A stretch of DNA of 64,000 nt from Luidia sarsii (Eukaryota > Echinodermata > Asteroidea > Paxillosida > Luidiidae). Below the pieces are notes generated by a model, which made no database searches, had not been told where the DNA came from, and was given only the letters and a program-made list of their open reading frames with translations. Where the stretch lies: contig OX465110.1 of NCBI GenBank assembly GCA_949987565.1, positions 15,726,290-15,790,289 of the forward strand, read 5' to 3'. The translations under genes were made by a program, and so were the position numbers. Positions 1 through 11,600 of this stretch are shown piece after piece (position 1 is the first letter of the stretch; each line of letters opens with the position of its first letter).

Positions 1-120
1 ACTGATTGTGATTTAATGAGGGTTTGCCCTCTCCGACGTGCAATTAGCACAGCATGATCCGTGATTTGCCAGATAGCCTGCTGAAAAATTACAGGCAGAT
101 ATCATTTCTATCTATAATGC
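1..120 (-). mobile_element. Remnant of SINE-B 3' tail
   Basis: The segment contains degraded versions of the tail seen after the tRNA-like head of SINE-B elsewhere in the window (aggcag..., tgctgaaa..., tttgccagat, gggtttgccctctc), on the reverse strand. No tRNA head is visible here. It lies in the intron upstream of the first visible CLPTM1L exon. Confidence 0.45.
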
Positions 121-171
121 AACACACTGTGCCTGCCTCTATACAGATTCTAATCCACTACATGATCTTGG

Positions 172-242
172 CCAGCTCAGCGGTCCAGTGGTTGAGACTT
201 CTGCACTAGAAAGTCACAAGTTCAAATGCCACCCAAGCTGCC
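172..242 (+). mobile_element. SINE-B copy (tRNA-derived head)
   Basis: About 70 bp starting agctcagcggtccagtgg and ending with a B-box-like gttcaaatgcc and cccaagctgcc. This is the RNA polymerase III promoter layout of a tRNA-derived SINE. It is the type copy of a family (SINE-B) seen also near 29053, 34831, 51610, 53682 and 59030. Mutations in the B box and arms make a working tRNA unlikely. Confidence 0.65.
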
Positions 243-328
243 TACCGGTATATATTTTCTGTGCATTACTCTATGACACTGCTGTATTTCAATCTGTGTG
301 GAACCCTTGATGGCGGATTCCTCTGCAG

Positions 329-3300
329 GACAACAATACACAGAGCGAAGTACCAGTGACGCATCTCAAGCCCAAGGTTGTCATCAGTGTCCTGGAGGAT
401 CCACTAGTCATGTTCAAGAAGGCTGTGCCACAGGAAATCCTCCAATACGTTAGGTAGTGAATCGAGTCGTCAATTTCTTATAGATAAGCCCTCTGCGATA
501 TGTACAGCATGGAGTACCTTATCGTGCTAGACGTATTGGACTTTGGTGCCAGCAGGTGCTCAGCTGAGATTTTCCCCCTGTCAGTTTTCGTTAGGTTTGA
601 GTCACGCTGGGTGATGAAGTCCGCAATTTTTTTTTACAGCATCGAGCCAAACAGGGACAACCAAACCAATTCTCGGTTATGGCTGCCATAATGCCCCCCT
701 CAACAATATTCATGTCTGTGCGTTCCAATAGGCCTTGTAATAATATTCATGCAAATTGTATGCATCTAACTGAAAGTGAGGCTATGGGCGCTAGATTTCC
801 AAGATGGCGGTAAATTCAAGGAAGCTTAGTTTTCAGCTTACCGTTGTTCCTAAGATAACGTTTGTTTTTATCGATGAATATGTCAAGAAAGGATAAAAAA
901 CAGCGGGGAACAACAATTAATCTTAGGAACAACGGTATAAAGGTCCCTTGAATTTACCACCATCTTGGAAATCTAGTGCCCACAGCCTCACTTTCAGTTT
1001 GATGCATACAATTTGCATGAATAATAAGAAGGGCCTATATCTTCCTTTTGTCAAGTCAACCCCAAAAGTCAGCACCTCCATTTGACACAGCGTGGAAGCA
1101 GAGTCACATTGAGTAACCCAGGCAAACACAGGGAAGCTAATCAAATGCTTACTATCAATTTTTAAAATTTAGTGGGCCTGACGTTTCGATCCTAGCAGGA
1201 CCTTTCTCAAAGGCAGAGAGAAAGGTCCTGCCTTTGTGAAAGGTCCTGCTAGGATCGAAACGTCAGGCCCACTAAATTTTAAGATTTGCATTTTGGTAAT
1301 CTTAGTCAGTAAGCAGTTTGCAACATTTTTGTATATCAGTTTTACTATCAATTTTGAGCATCCTAACTATTTTTTTGATTTTAGATTTACCAAAGATGTT
1401 TGTTCTTTAAATCCCTTTGATGTCATAGGTTGACGCACCGAGGAGACTACCTGCCTATTTTATTCATCAATAATTTGGTGCATAAAAGCAAGCAGCTTCA
1501 GGTGAGTCTGTTGATCCAAATAGATGTCTGTACATTTCTCCAATCTGTGAAGCTACTTATGTGGCATCTTCCGATCTCTGTGATCTCAGTTTCGATCCTG
1601 CCGTTCTCATTCTCAAATAGGTGTGGTTTTGGGGTCTTTTTTCCCTCCCTTAGCTGATCAACTCTAGTACCCAGGAGATGCCATTGCATATTATCTACAG
1701 CCCTATCTCCATTGGATGGCTGCGCCTCTACACCACATTGGAACACTCCATGAAGATGCTCCACACTCTTGGTGAGTGAAGTCATCGATATGATATGATG
1801 TTTGCGTTCGAGGAGAATCTACTTCCAGGACGGTTTGCCCTACTCAGTGCTTTGCCCGATTGCCTGCTGAAAGAAATCCAGGCAGCTCGGGCAAAGCACT
1901 GAGCACACAGATAGTGCTTATTAGGTTGAGTAGGGCACACCCTCACTGAATTGAGTGAGATCAGTCGGCCACTCATAACTCCACCTCTCTCCTGAAATCC
2001 TTTCCCCTGTCCATCATGCATCGACTTCTTTCCCCATCCATCCCCTTTGCCCTGCCCTTTCCCCCACCACACCCTTCCTCCCTGAACCCTCCTCACAACA
2101 CCTCTTTGTGAAAGGTTTGCGGTGACACCATGTACTTTCTTTGTGGAAGGTTTGCGGTGACACCATGTACTTTCTTTGTGGAAGGTTTGCGGTGACACCA
2201 TGTACTTTCTTTGTGGAAGGTTTGCGGTGACACCATGTACTATGCACTATTCCCATCTCTTTCAAGGAAGGGAATGGCTCTGAGAAGAGCCAGTGACTCA
2301 ACATTTTGGGCAGTCTCTTTTGAGAAATAGAGTGGCTCTAAGGAGAGCCGGTAACTCAATGTTTCGGGGGCAGTGTGTGTGTGCTCTCCCCATCATCTAA
2401 GATGTCCAAGTCCTAAGCCCCCTTTTTGTTTGACGATTGCCCCAACGTCAAGGATGACAGGATTCCTCGCGCCTCTTCTCCTCTGCCCCTACAGGTTTCG
2501 GCGAAAAGGACACAGAAGAGGTACTGTCCATTTTCACGGACACTGGCCTGTACCTCCTAGCCCTGACAGTTCTCGTCTCCATGGTTCACGTGAGTTCCGC
2601 CCCTTTCCTCAGGCTACAGTCTTCTGTTCCAAGTGTTGCAATATTTCTCTAGGTCACCGTTCACTCAGTGATTCTGTCTTTCATGTTCACTGTCTAAGTT
2701 GTGATATGAATCACTTTGGTACACCAATGGCATTGTCATTGTTGCCATATCTACCGTATTACTGCCATGTCTATCATTGTCACGAAATCACCAACCTACC
2801 TTTCTCTGTTTTTGTTTGTTATTGTTTTTTCATGACTTTCACAAGCAGTTGCTGTTTGACTTTCTGGCGTTCAAGAACGACATCTCTTACTGGAAGAAAC
2901 GAAACACAATGGCGGGGCTATCAAGAAGAACAGGTGATGAGTTCATGAATGTGAAGAGGTTTGGGAGTTATGCATTCATATTGGGGCTTGGCAAACAAAC
3001 CGGGTACCTAAAACCCGTCCAAAGTAGACAGCCACTCGGTTCCATTTTGTTGGTTTTATTACTAAAAAAAAAACCTCTCTTCTTTCCAAAGTAAAAGAAG
3101 GACGCACCAAATTTGTCCCAAAGATCATACGGTGCTACGGATTGGCTTGTCAAAAAAATTAATGAAAAACTGACTGGGAACTTTGAAAAATGGCAGAGAA
3201 AACTTTAACTGGACAGGGATTTGAACCTGAGACCTCTGGTTTTGTGAACTAGCACTCTTACCATCTGAGCTATCCAGCCTTTAGATGGTGGCCTTCCGAA

Positions 3301-6300
3301 ATAGTCAACTAGTCTTTGCCAGGTTGGGGGCACCAGTCAGAAGCATTCAACCATTAACTGCCGTACATCTGCAGTGATCACGCCCCTGGTTTCATTAAGA
3401 TGCAAGCGACCCATTTTTATAAACCTGGCTACAAGCAGCTCGGGGATCACACAAAGTGGATGCATTTTTTGGGGGGCAAATTAAGTCAAACAGACAAAGG
3501 AAAAACTGAATGAGAACTTTTTAACGTGTTGAGAAAATTATTGTCTTGTGTTCAGAAGGCATCGATTTCACAGACACCCGACCAATCAGACAAAGCTTTT
3601 TCCTCAACAGGTGGCTTAACTTTGTGTGCTAATCTCAGGCTAGGATGGGAACCAAAATAGCGTTGTAGGTCTCTAGGTTGCATTGGCGTAAAGAAAGTTT
3701 CTTCATGCCTGTAGGGGGCGTAATGTCCTCAGATGCATTTAATGGAAAACAACCATTGTTCTTTTTCGATACCGCAGTATTTTTTATTCCTTTCTTAGTT
3801 TGCTAATTTTTTTTGGCTTGATTGACCCGATGATTTCAAAATTTGGTTACGCGGTTCCCAAATTTCCCAATATTGCCCATGCCTGATGCACATTCATGAT
3901 GTTTTGAATATTTGTTTGCATATGTTTGGTTTTTTATTTAGTTGTGTGGTGCAGCATGAGTCAGGTCATCATATTCCTCTACCTTTTGGATCAAGACACA
4001 AGTTTACTTGTTCTCGTTCCTGCGGGTATTGGTACTGTTATCGAGGTTAGTACTCATGTCAACCTACTTGCAGTACTCTTATTCCTTTACGGCGTGATAT
4101 AGGGTGTGGGTCAGGGAGAACGCATTTTAGCTTTGAGTTTAGTGGTTTACAAGGCCACAGGCCAATCAAGACTCGGGTTTACTTTTTGAAGGGAGGTTGT
4201 GAAATCTGAACCTAACTAGTCCTTAAAGCATGGCGTAGGACTCCACCACTATTGGTGGGAGACTGCCAGCCATGGCTGACAAATAGAACTGAGGGGGAGG
4301 TGATGTCTTTGAAGAAAGGCATAATCCTCCATCACTATTGTAGTAGATTACCGGCCATTGCCGACAAATAGAAATGCGAGGGGTGACATCTTTGAAGCAA
4401 GGCATAAGCCTTCATCCATGTTGGTTGTAGACTGCCAGCCATGGCTGACAAATAGAGCTGGGGGGTGACTACTGACTACTGACTAGTCAGATGCAAGTCA
4501 TAAGCCTTCATTCCTATTGGTGATAGACTACCACCCAGGGCTGACAAATGGAATTGGTAGATGGTGACTGGTCCACACTGCTCCAGTAATAATACTTCAA
4601 AGTTTTTGTAAGAATACCAATCCTATGTAGACAATAAGTCATTCAATATTTCTGTTCATCTTGATGCCTGCAGATTTGGAAAGTGAAAAAAGCCTTTAAA
4701 GTTCATCTGTCACTGGCGGGGCTCAGACCGCGGATAACCTTTGGGATGACGACGGAGAACGAGAAAGCCACCCAAGAGATTGACTCCCTGGCCATGCAGT
4801 ACTTGTCCTACCTACTCTATCCACTATGCATTGCAGGGGCTGGGTACTCTCTGATATATGTGCCTCACAAAAGGTATGTACTGTATGCTCTTTGATTTTG
4901 TCATTTGTCATTTGCCCCACCTGGAGTTTGAGATTCTGTTTGAGCTAAGTTTGAGATTCTGTTCCCCTTTTTTTGCACTTGTAGCTGGTATTCGTGGGTC
5001 ATCAAGAGCCTTGTCAATGGCGTGTACGCTTTTGGCTTTCTCTTCATGCTCCCGCAGTTGTTCGTCAACTACAAGGTAAGAAATGATTCTGTTGTAACAT
5101 GTTACATGTTTGATATTGAAATCCTTCTTGGGAAATGTATGTGTGATTTTTGTAAATCAGAAAGTTGCGGATTTATTGACTTGTTATTTACTGAAATACT
5201 GCCAGTTTGGAATTTTGTTTCAAGAATATCCAAGTTCATGACGTACCCTTTTTTTGTCATTTTTGTTTTCAGTTAAAATCTGTTGCTCATCTGCCTTGGA
5301 GGGCTTTTATGTACAAGGTGAGATTCTGTGATTTTAATTCATTTTGCTTGAGAAGTAATAAAATGCAAAAGAATATCAAACTGCCTACCGACTGCAATTG
5401 CCGATTTGCAAATCTCTTTGAGAAAGGCCCTGCTAGGATCGAAATTTCAGACCCTCCTCATTCTAGATGAACAGAGTATACTGTTTGAAACGTGAAGTTC
5501 CTCCGGTTCTTTTCAGAACCACACATACTCACAAAAGAGAACTTTGCATGGTGTCACCGCAAACCTATTACTCCTGCTATTCTCACCATGAAAACCTTCA
5601 CATCTCATCATCCTCATTTTGTTTGAATTATAAACTGGCTGAAGTGGTATTCAGACCCGAGACCTCTGTATTAGCCTTCTGAATCTCTTTAAGTTTTCAA
5701 CTGTTTGTCTTGGGGTTGCGTCAGCAGTGTGACTTCTGATGGAGTTAATTTGCCAAATGTTTACAATGGGCCAATGCCAGCGGCTTGCCTGTCGGAAATG
5801 CACTTTGCTCGAGCCACTGTGAGTGGCTCATGGTAGGGAAAGAGTTAACCATTGAGAGTTCCCCAACACCTTGAGATATGTAGGATTACGTGGTGGATGA
5901 TTACAATGTGTTATGGAGATACCACGTGCATTATCTCTATGGTGGAAGAGTGTGGCTCTCAGATCACTCAGTCTCATTTTCACGGTGACAGTGCGCACGG
6001 TGTTGCCACAACTATTCAACATCCCCGCAATCTGTGCTACCCAATGGTACCCATCTTTCTCTTGCAGGCCTTCAATACGTTTATAGATGATGTGTTTGCA
6101 TTCATCATCACCATGCCAACGGCTCACCGGCTAGCCTGCTTCAGGGATGATATTGTCTTTGTCTTGTACCTCTACCAGAGATGGTAAGCTCTAAGATACC
6201 GAAAAGGCTTTGAAACGTTCTCCTCTTTTTGTCGGACCTGTTTTTAAAATCCTACGTGTATAAACGCAAGCACCGGTCTTCATACAAAAAGGGTTTTTCA

Positions 6301-6906
6301 AAATTATGATAAACTTTAATGTTATGGGAACCTCAAACACTAGGAACAGCTTTCAAATGATTTTGAAAGGATGGGGCTTGGCTTTGAAGCAATTTCCAGA
6401 AGAAGTGTGCTACTTTTAGGAGTTGGAACTATGAAGGTGAAGGGTCTGGTCTGGGGGCGTGGGAGTCTGGTTTCAGGCCCCCATTTCATCGAGCAGCTGA
6501 AGCATGAAAACCTGTTCAGCATAAGCATTCTCCTTCATTTAAAACAAGACTGCCTACCATGTTTCGTGTGTTTGACTTGCAATCAATCATTAAGTGCTAC
6601 TTGCTTTAGCATAAAACACAACTGGAAGTTTTGGCGGCAAATTGATTTTTATCAAGGAAGGGTTTTCTCGCTACAGCAAATCTGGGTGCTTAAGTGGCTC
6701 TATGAACTTTAGGCCAAGTTCACTCTGGGGCTGAGCTGTATTTTCAGGACTCTGTTGGGTCTTTGCGGAGCTGATGCCCTCTCTGTTTGACCCGTAGGTT
6801 GTATCCCGTGGATAAGACCAGAGTCAACGAGTACGGCATGTCCTTTGAAGAAGAGGCCAAGGCCGCAGTCACCAAGCCGGAGGAGACCAAGGAACACACA
6901 GATTGA
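329..6906 (+). CDS. CLPTM1L: CLPTM1L (CLPTM1-like membrane protein), 3' part
   Basis: Eleven coding exons: 329-453, 1429-1501, 1654-1771, 2495-2589, 2849-2933, 3942-4045, 4674-4873, 4985-5075, 5273-5317, 6068-6183, 6798-6906 (TGA at 6904). All have AG/GT borders and compatible phases, giving 386 residues. The human protein has 538, so roughly the first 150 residues lie left of the window. Recognisable blocks are [64 protein letters not shown] and the C-terminal [17 protein letters not shown]. Several hydrophobic membrane segments lie in exons 4, 6 and 7-10. The CLPTM1 family are multi-pass ER/Golgi membrane proteins; human CLPTM1L is known as a glucosaminyl-phosphatidylinositol scramblase in GPI-anchor synthesis and as the cisplatin-resistance protein CRR9. 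Function here is by orthology. CLPTM1L is preferred over CLPTM1 because of the VDK...NEYG tail. The gene converges on PDCD5. Confidence 0.95.
731..1035. mobile_element. Foldback/MITE element in CLPTM1L intron
   Basis: About 305 bp whose ends are long imperfect inverted repeats: GGCCTTGTAATAATATTCAT... at 731 mirrors ...ATGAATAATAAGAAGGGCC ending at 1035. The arms extend over about 110 bp (both carry cttgaattt/aaattcaag and a ccatcttggaaatct block). The flanks read aata and tata, consistent with a TA target duplication. No coding capacity. Confidence 0.7.
1161..1338. mobile_element. Foldback family F1, near-complete copy
   Basis: Type copy of family F1. It contains cctgacgtttcgatcctagc followed by aggacctttctcaaaggcag, then the same block inverted, then aagatttgcattttggtaat and a terminal gcagtttgcaacatttttgt. 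The two inverted blocks form a hairpin. About 20 copies or fragments occur across the window, in introns and spacers, on both strands. It carries no coding capacity, so it is a non-autonomous inverted-repeat element. Confidence 0.8.
1810..1960. mobile_element. SINE-B tail fragments in inverted arrangement
   Basis: Two inverted copies of the SINE-B tail (cagtgctttgcccgattgcc and its complement cgggcaaagcactgagcaca) face each other, next to aggcagctcggg. No complete tRNA-like head is present. Confidence 0.5.
2104..2385. mobile_element. Foldback family F2 copy with internal 35-bp tandem repeat
   Basis: Family F2 is marked by ggtttgcggtgacaccatg. Here that motif occurs four times at 35-bp spacing (2104-2244, spacer tactttctttgtggaa), followed by the other F2 marker, ctctgagaagagcc...gtaactcaatgtttcgggg. 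Local tandem expansion of one end of the element is the simplest reading. Confidence 0.75.
3150..3395 (-). mobile_element. SINE-A copy (tRNA-derived), reverse strand
   Basis: On the reverse strand the tRNA-like head covers about 3207-3280, with A box (tagctcagatgg) and B box (ggttcaaatcc). It is flanked by the typical SINE-A sides: the ggcgcccccaccccggcaaag-like block lies at 3310-3360 and aaactgactgggaacttt at 3163-3185. Copies on either strand occur at 28540, 36000, 36731, 36931, 51794, 57672, 63012 and 63649. Confidence 0.75.
4224..4565. repeat. Degenerate ~90-bp tandem repeat, about 4 units
   Basis: Four imperfect units share gactgccagccatggctgac, aaatagaact, a g-rich stretch, a gatgtctttgaag-like block and cataagccttcat. 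They lie in the CLPTM1L intron between 4045 and 4674. No coding frame runs through them. Confidence 0.7.
5405..5567. mobile_element. Adjacent F1 fragment and F2 copy
   Basis: An F1 fragment (gagaaaggccctgctaggat) at about 5405-5460 abuts an F2 copy at 5470-5567 (cagagtatactgtttgaaac, ctccggttcttttcagaacc, ggtgtcaccgcaaaccta). This is the CLPTM1L intron between 5317 and 6068. Confidence 0.7.
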
Positions 6907-7099
6907 ATAGGGTTTGGTAGCTGATACCCCGAAAAGACAAGCATACTATGTGCTTTTACGAAGGCTAACCAAACTTCTGGTTCGGTTCTCATTTTAAAGT
7001 GTTGCCATCTTTGAAAGTTCGGTGCCTTTGGGGAAGCTGTAAATACAGTTGTGTGACAGAAATCTCTGAAATTTTTAAGAACATATACATTGCCCAACC

Positions 7100-7312
7100 T
7101 GAATCCTAGCAGGACCTATAACTAGGATCAGATCATCAGGCCTTCTATATTTATTAGCTTTGCATTTGGGTCATTTGTTAGTAAGCAGTTTGCAATATTT
7201 TCATATGATTACTTTGCTGCTGTACACGTAACTTGAGGGGTTATATACAAAAACTGTTGCAAAATGCTTATTGACTGAAATGACCAAAATGCAAATTTCA
7301 AAAACAGTTGAG
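7100..7312. mobile_element. F1 fragments in CLPTM1L 3' region
   Basis: A decayed F1 block (cctagcaggacctataacta, gtaagcagtttgcaatattt) is followed by the opposite end (ttatatacaaaaactgttgc, gaccaaaatgcaaatttc). This lies in the probable CLPTM1L 3' UTR. Confidence 0.65.
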
Positions 7313-7774
7313 GACCTTGTTCAAAAGCATATGGCAACTTGAGTTTTGAAATGTTATCTTATTTAATTTTACCTCTGCAACTGAAATTCCTCCAAGGAAA
7401 ATGCCGTAACTTCATGCTCTTTCACTTTGCTGCCAAATTTAACAAACTTTAGGGTGATGCAGTTTTGTTGAAAATACTTACGGTACCTTACACAGGAGCC
7501 CTCCTGTCTTAAAGTCTTGAATTTTCAACAGGGCATTGTCTTAAGTATTTGAAAGCATTTTAAGGTACTAAACTAGTCGTGCATTAAAAAAACTCACTTG
7601 TTAAACGGAAACAGAGCTGACATGCGGTGGTCTTTGTTGTTTGTGTTGGCCAAACGTTTAAACGGAAAAGTTAAATACTGTTAAACGTTTAGCAAATTAA
7701 ACGTAAAGTCCGACCCTTAGTCTTAACTTATTCTGGTTCTTTAGTCTTTCTAATCAACTTTGTTGTCAGACTGC

Positions 7775-7780
7775 AATAAA
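7775..7780 (+). terminator. Candidate poly(A) signal for CLPTM1L
   Basis: AATAAA lies about 870 bp after the CLPTM1L stop codon. It is the first canonical hexamer found on this strand after the stop. Assignment is by position only. Confidence 0.5.
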
Positions 7781-7837
7781 TTGTACAATTAGAAAATCTC
7801 ACTTTTTTTCTGTCATTCATTTCACAAAAAATGACGC

Positions 7838-8056
7838 TTTATTACATTATATATTACATACATATAAAACACACGCATAGACGCTTCTTGCTCTACTAAG
7901 TCTAAATGCTTATCACTCGAAAAGACAGCAAAACATCAACATGAAAACGTATTCCTTCAGAAAAGTGCCATAACTTAGACATGCCTGGTTAGGTATGTAC
8001 AATGTATCTCTCCAGTACCTGCATTGCAGAACTGGAGGCACAATTTCGAATTTATT
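7838..8056 (-). terminator. Candidate poly(A) signals for PDCD5
   Basis: Two reverse-strand AATAAA hexamers (8051-8056 and 7838-7843) lie 550-770 bp beyond the PDCD5 stop. The farther one is about 60 bp from the CLPTM1L candidate signal, so the two 3' ends may nearly meet or overlap. Confidence 0.4.
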
Positions 8057-8609
8057 ATCTACGACTGATTGAAAAGGAAAGGTAATGCACAAAATGGTTT
8101 GCGTTAAGAATAATGCACCATAGGTCATGCACACGGCAGGTGTTATTAAAGAGCGATCATGAACAAAATTGGGTTCCATTGTTTTTGCAAACACTGCATT
8201 GCCATTTGGGTTTTTTTTTTGAGAGAATTAGAAATTGCTTTATAGTGGACAACTCTCGGCCATATTTAATCAAATTTTGTCCTTTCTTGTATCTGGGTTC
8301 CTTCTTTTAAACTTGAACCATAACGATCAAAATTAAGCCCACTTTCATGTGAAGCAATAGTTAAGACAATATACTTAACAACATCCTGTAGTCAGCTCTG
8401 GAGATAATAAAGGGTATTGTTATGGGTTGGATTAAACAAGGTGTGCTTAGGAGACCTCCAGGTCGGTCAATAGGTCAGACTGTGATTTCCAAGGTTAATT
8501 CTCGAGGCCCTAAAAGGGAAAAGGATGGACCAACTGCATGGTGGGAAATATATCGTCATTTAGAATAACCGTCGTGCCAGTCTCTTGGTTGACTGCACGG
8601 ACCAGACAT

Positions 8610-11600
8610 TCAGTCGTCCTCATCTGACCAGTCAGCTACTCTTCGTCGATCAAACTGGAAGAGAGGAGAAATAAAATTTGCTCTGAGTTTTGGGTTTTGT
8701 GTGGCTGAAAAGGCTTTACAACCATCCTGAGTGCAGACGAATCACCAGGCCATTGCACACCGACCTCCCAGATCAGGGCCCAGTTTCACAGAGCTGCTTG
8801 AGCACTGAAATTCCCTGAAGCTTGGAAAGCCTCGCTTGATAAAAGCAGGCTGCCAGCCAAAGTTCCAACTGGACTCCATGCTAAGAAGTAAGAACCCAAT
8901 ATTTGTATACGAGTCCAGTGCGATGGGTATCATGCTAAATGTGGTTGGCAATTTTGGTCTTTACCAAGGAAGGATTTCCACACTTAAATGGGGCCTAGGT
9001 GACTGAATACAATCTGTTGACAAAAAGAGTAGTATACACAAATGTTGCAAACTGCTTTATTGACTAAAATCTTATAAATTTAGAGGGCCCGGCGTTTCGA
9101 TCCTAGCAGGACCTTCCTCAAAGGCCTTTGAGGAAGGTCCTGCTAGGATTGAAACATCCGGGCCCTCTGCAGTCACGTTGACGGAAAGACTGATGACTGA
9201 TATGTCAATGGCCGCCAGGCATGGCAGCTCCTATTAATAGTCTATAAATCCACAGTTGGTCAGGACAGGTTAAATTGAATGGTGCCACGACTGGGGCATG
9301 ATCCTGCAGTGTACATGTACTCACATTGATCTTAGTCTTTCTCTCAGTCTGCATACTGACTTTCTCCAGAAGGCCCTTCAGTGAATCTTCCCCAATCTGA
9401 AAGTAAATGGGACAATGAATGAGTCACTTACCACTGTCAGGCAAAACCCGCTTTTTTCAGTTTCAGCTTATAAATACAGCATTCAAGGCTGTGTTTGCTG
9501 TTTGGCCCAATCTGACTGTGTAATCTGAAATCTGACTGTGATTCATTTTGTATCTGGGTAGAAAATCTATAGTCAATGTCAGGAAACTCCAACCTGAAGT
9601 GGACAACGCTCCACACTTTATCCAGCATCTATAATTCAAATCCAGGTTTGGCCAGAACAAAAAAATTATTCTACTTGAACGCCATCCTCTTGTATGTGGT
9701 CAGTAAAGAGACAGTTCATTTCTTGCATTAGGGTTTCACCTGGAATTGTGTGAGTTTAGGAATTTGGGTATATTGACTCTAGAGGGCGTGCTACCTTCAT
9801 GTACCATGGGGTTGCAGATTTGATGGGCAATGAATCTACATCTGTAAAGTGCGCATGTGGAATCAGGAAAACCCATTGACATATCACTTAGGACATAAAT
9901 GTAAAACATAAATGTACAGCTTTACTTTTTTTTATTTCGGCGTAACAAACCAAAAAATTAAAAACTTTGATGTTTACTTTTCATTTTGAAATTTAGTGGG
10001 CCTGACGTTTCGATCCTAGCAGGACCTTTTCTCAAAGGCAGAGTGTAAAAAAAAATTCAAGTGTAAAAAAAATTCAATTTCAAACAAAAATTCAATTTTC
10101 TGGGTGTATGCCTTGAAAAAAAAGTTAAAATCTGACACTCAGCTTAAAGTCATAAGTAGTCAAAAACTATTCAGAATGCACGACAGAGCATCTAGAATCC
10201 AAAATTTTCGGGGGCCCTTAAGCGAACCCCAAACCCCACGCTGTAAGGGCTTTGTGCTTTGCACTCGCAGTTTCATTCGGACATTTTCCTCTTTTTTTTG
10301 TTTACAATTAAACAGTTGCATGCCTGAATGTCGAACTGTCTGATCTTTGAGGCAACAATCACAGCCAGGGCCGTCTTTCGCCCACCAAGTTTTATGCAGA
10401 TGATGTCCCCATTCTTGATGTGCCCATATGATACGTCATATTTGACCATTGGATGCTCTTTCACTCTGAACCGCTCTTACCCTGCCTGGCAGCTGTCCCG
10501 TCTGAGCCATCTGTATCAGCATTCTCTCAACCATCTTGGCCTTCTCTGGTTTAACCAGCGCGATGCTGTTTACTGCCGGGGTAGAAAATGGAGATAGATC
10601 AGGCCCCTTTTTGAGAATTCACCTCACCTATTTATTAATTGTCGTACATGGATTTAGACGTTACACACAACGAAACCAAATTGGTGGTGTGCACTCTGCC
10701 CGAAACTTTGAGTCACTGGCTCTTTTTTCAGAGCCATACTCCGTCTCGAAAGAGACGACTTGCGTGGCGTCACCAAAAAACTGTCCACATTGTGCTCCCA
10801 CCGTGCAAACCTCTATGTCTCGTGAACACCAAAATAAATTGAGGTCTGAAAAGCCTGTTAAGAATATGTACATATATTTGTCCCCTGAGTGGACAAGAAC
10901 CTGAATTGTGAGCTCTTCATTCAACAAGATCGTATAGATTGCACCCACTGCTGCATATTATTGATTGCAGTGGGGTATGGGTGAACAGCATCACACAGAG
11001 CAGAACCCACTGATGTATCTTGTTGAATGCAGCAGGGTTGGCAACAGACAGAATTCCCACATAATGCACCCACTGCTGCATCTTGTTGAATGCAGCAGGG
11101 TTGGCAACAGACAGAATTCCCACATAATGCACCCACTGCTGCATCTTGTTGAATGCAGCAGGGTTGGCAACGGACAGAATTCCCACCTAATGCACCCACT
11201 GCTGCATCTTGTTGAATGCAGCAGGGTTGGCAACGGACAGAATTCCCACATAATGCACCCACTGCTGCATCTTGTTGAATGCAGCAGGGTTGGCAACAGA
11301 CAGAATTCCCACATAATGCACCCACTGCTGCATCTTGTTGAATGCAGCAGGGTTGGCAACAGACAGAATTCCCACATAATGCACCCACTGCTGCATCTTG
11401 TTGAATGCAGCAGGGTTGGCAACGGACAGAATTCCCACATAATGCACCCACTGCTGCATCTTGTTGAATGCAGCAGGGTTGGCAACGGACAGAATTCCCA
11501 CATAATGCACCCACTGCTGCATCTTGTTGAATGCAGCAGGGTTGGCAACGGACAGAATTCCCACATAATGCACCCACTGCTGCATCTTGTTGAATGCAGC

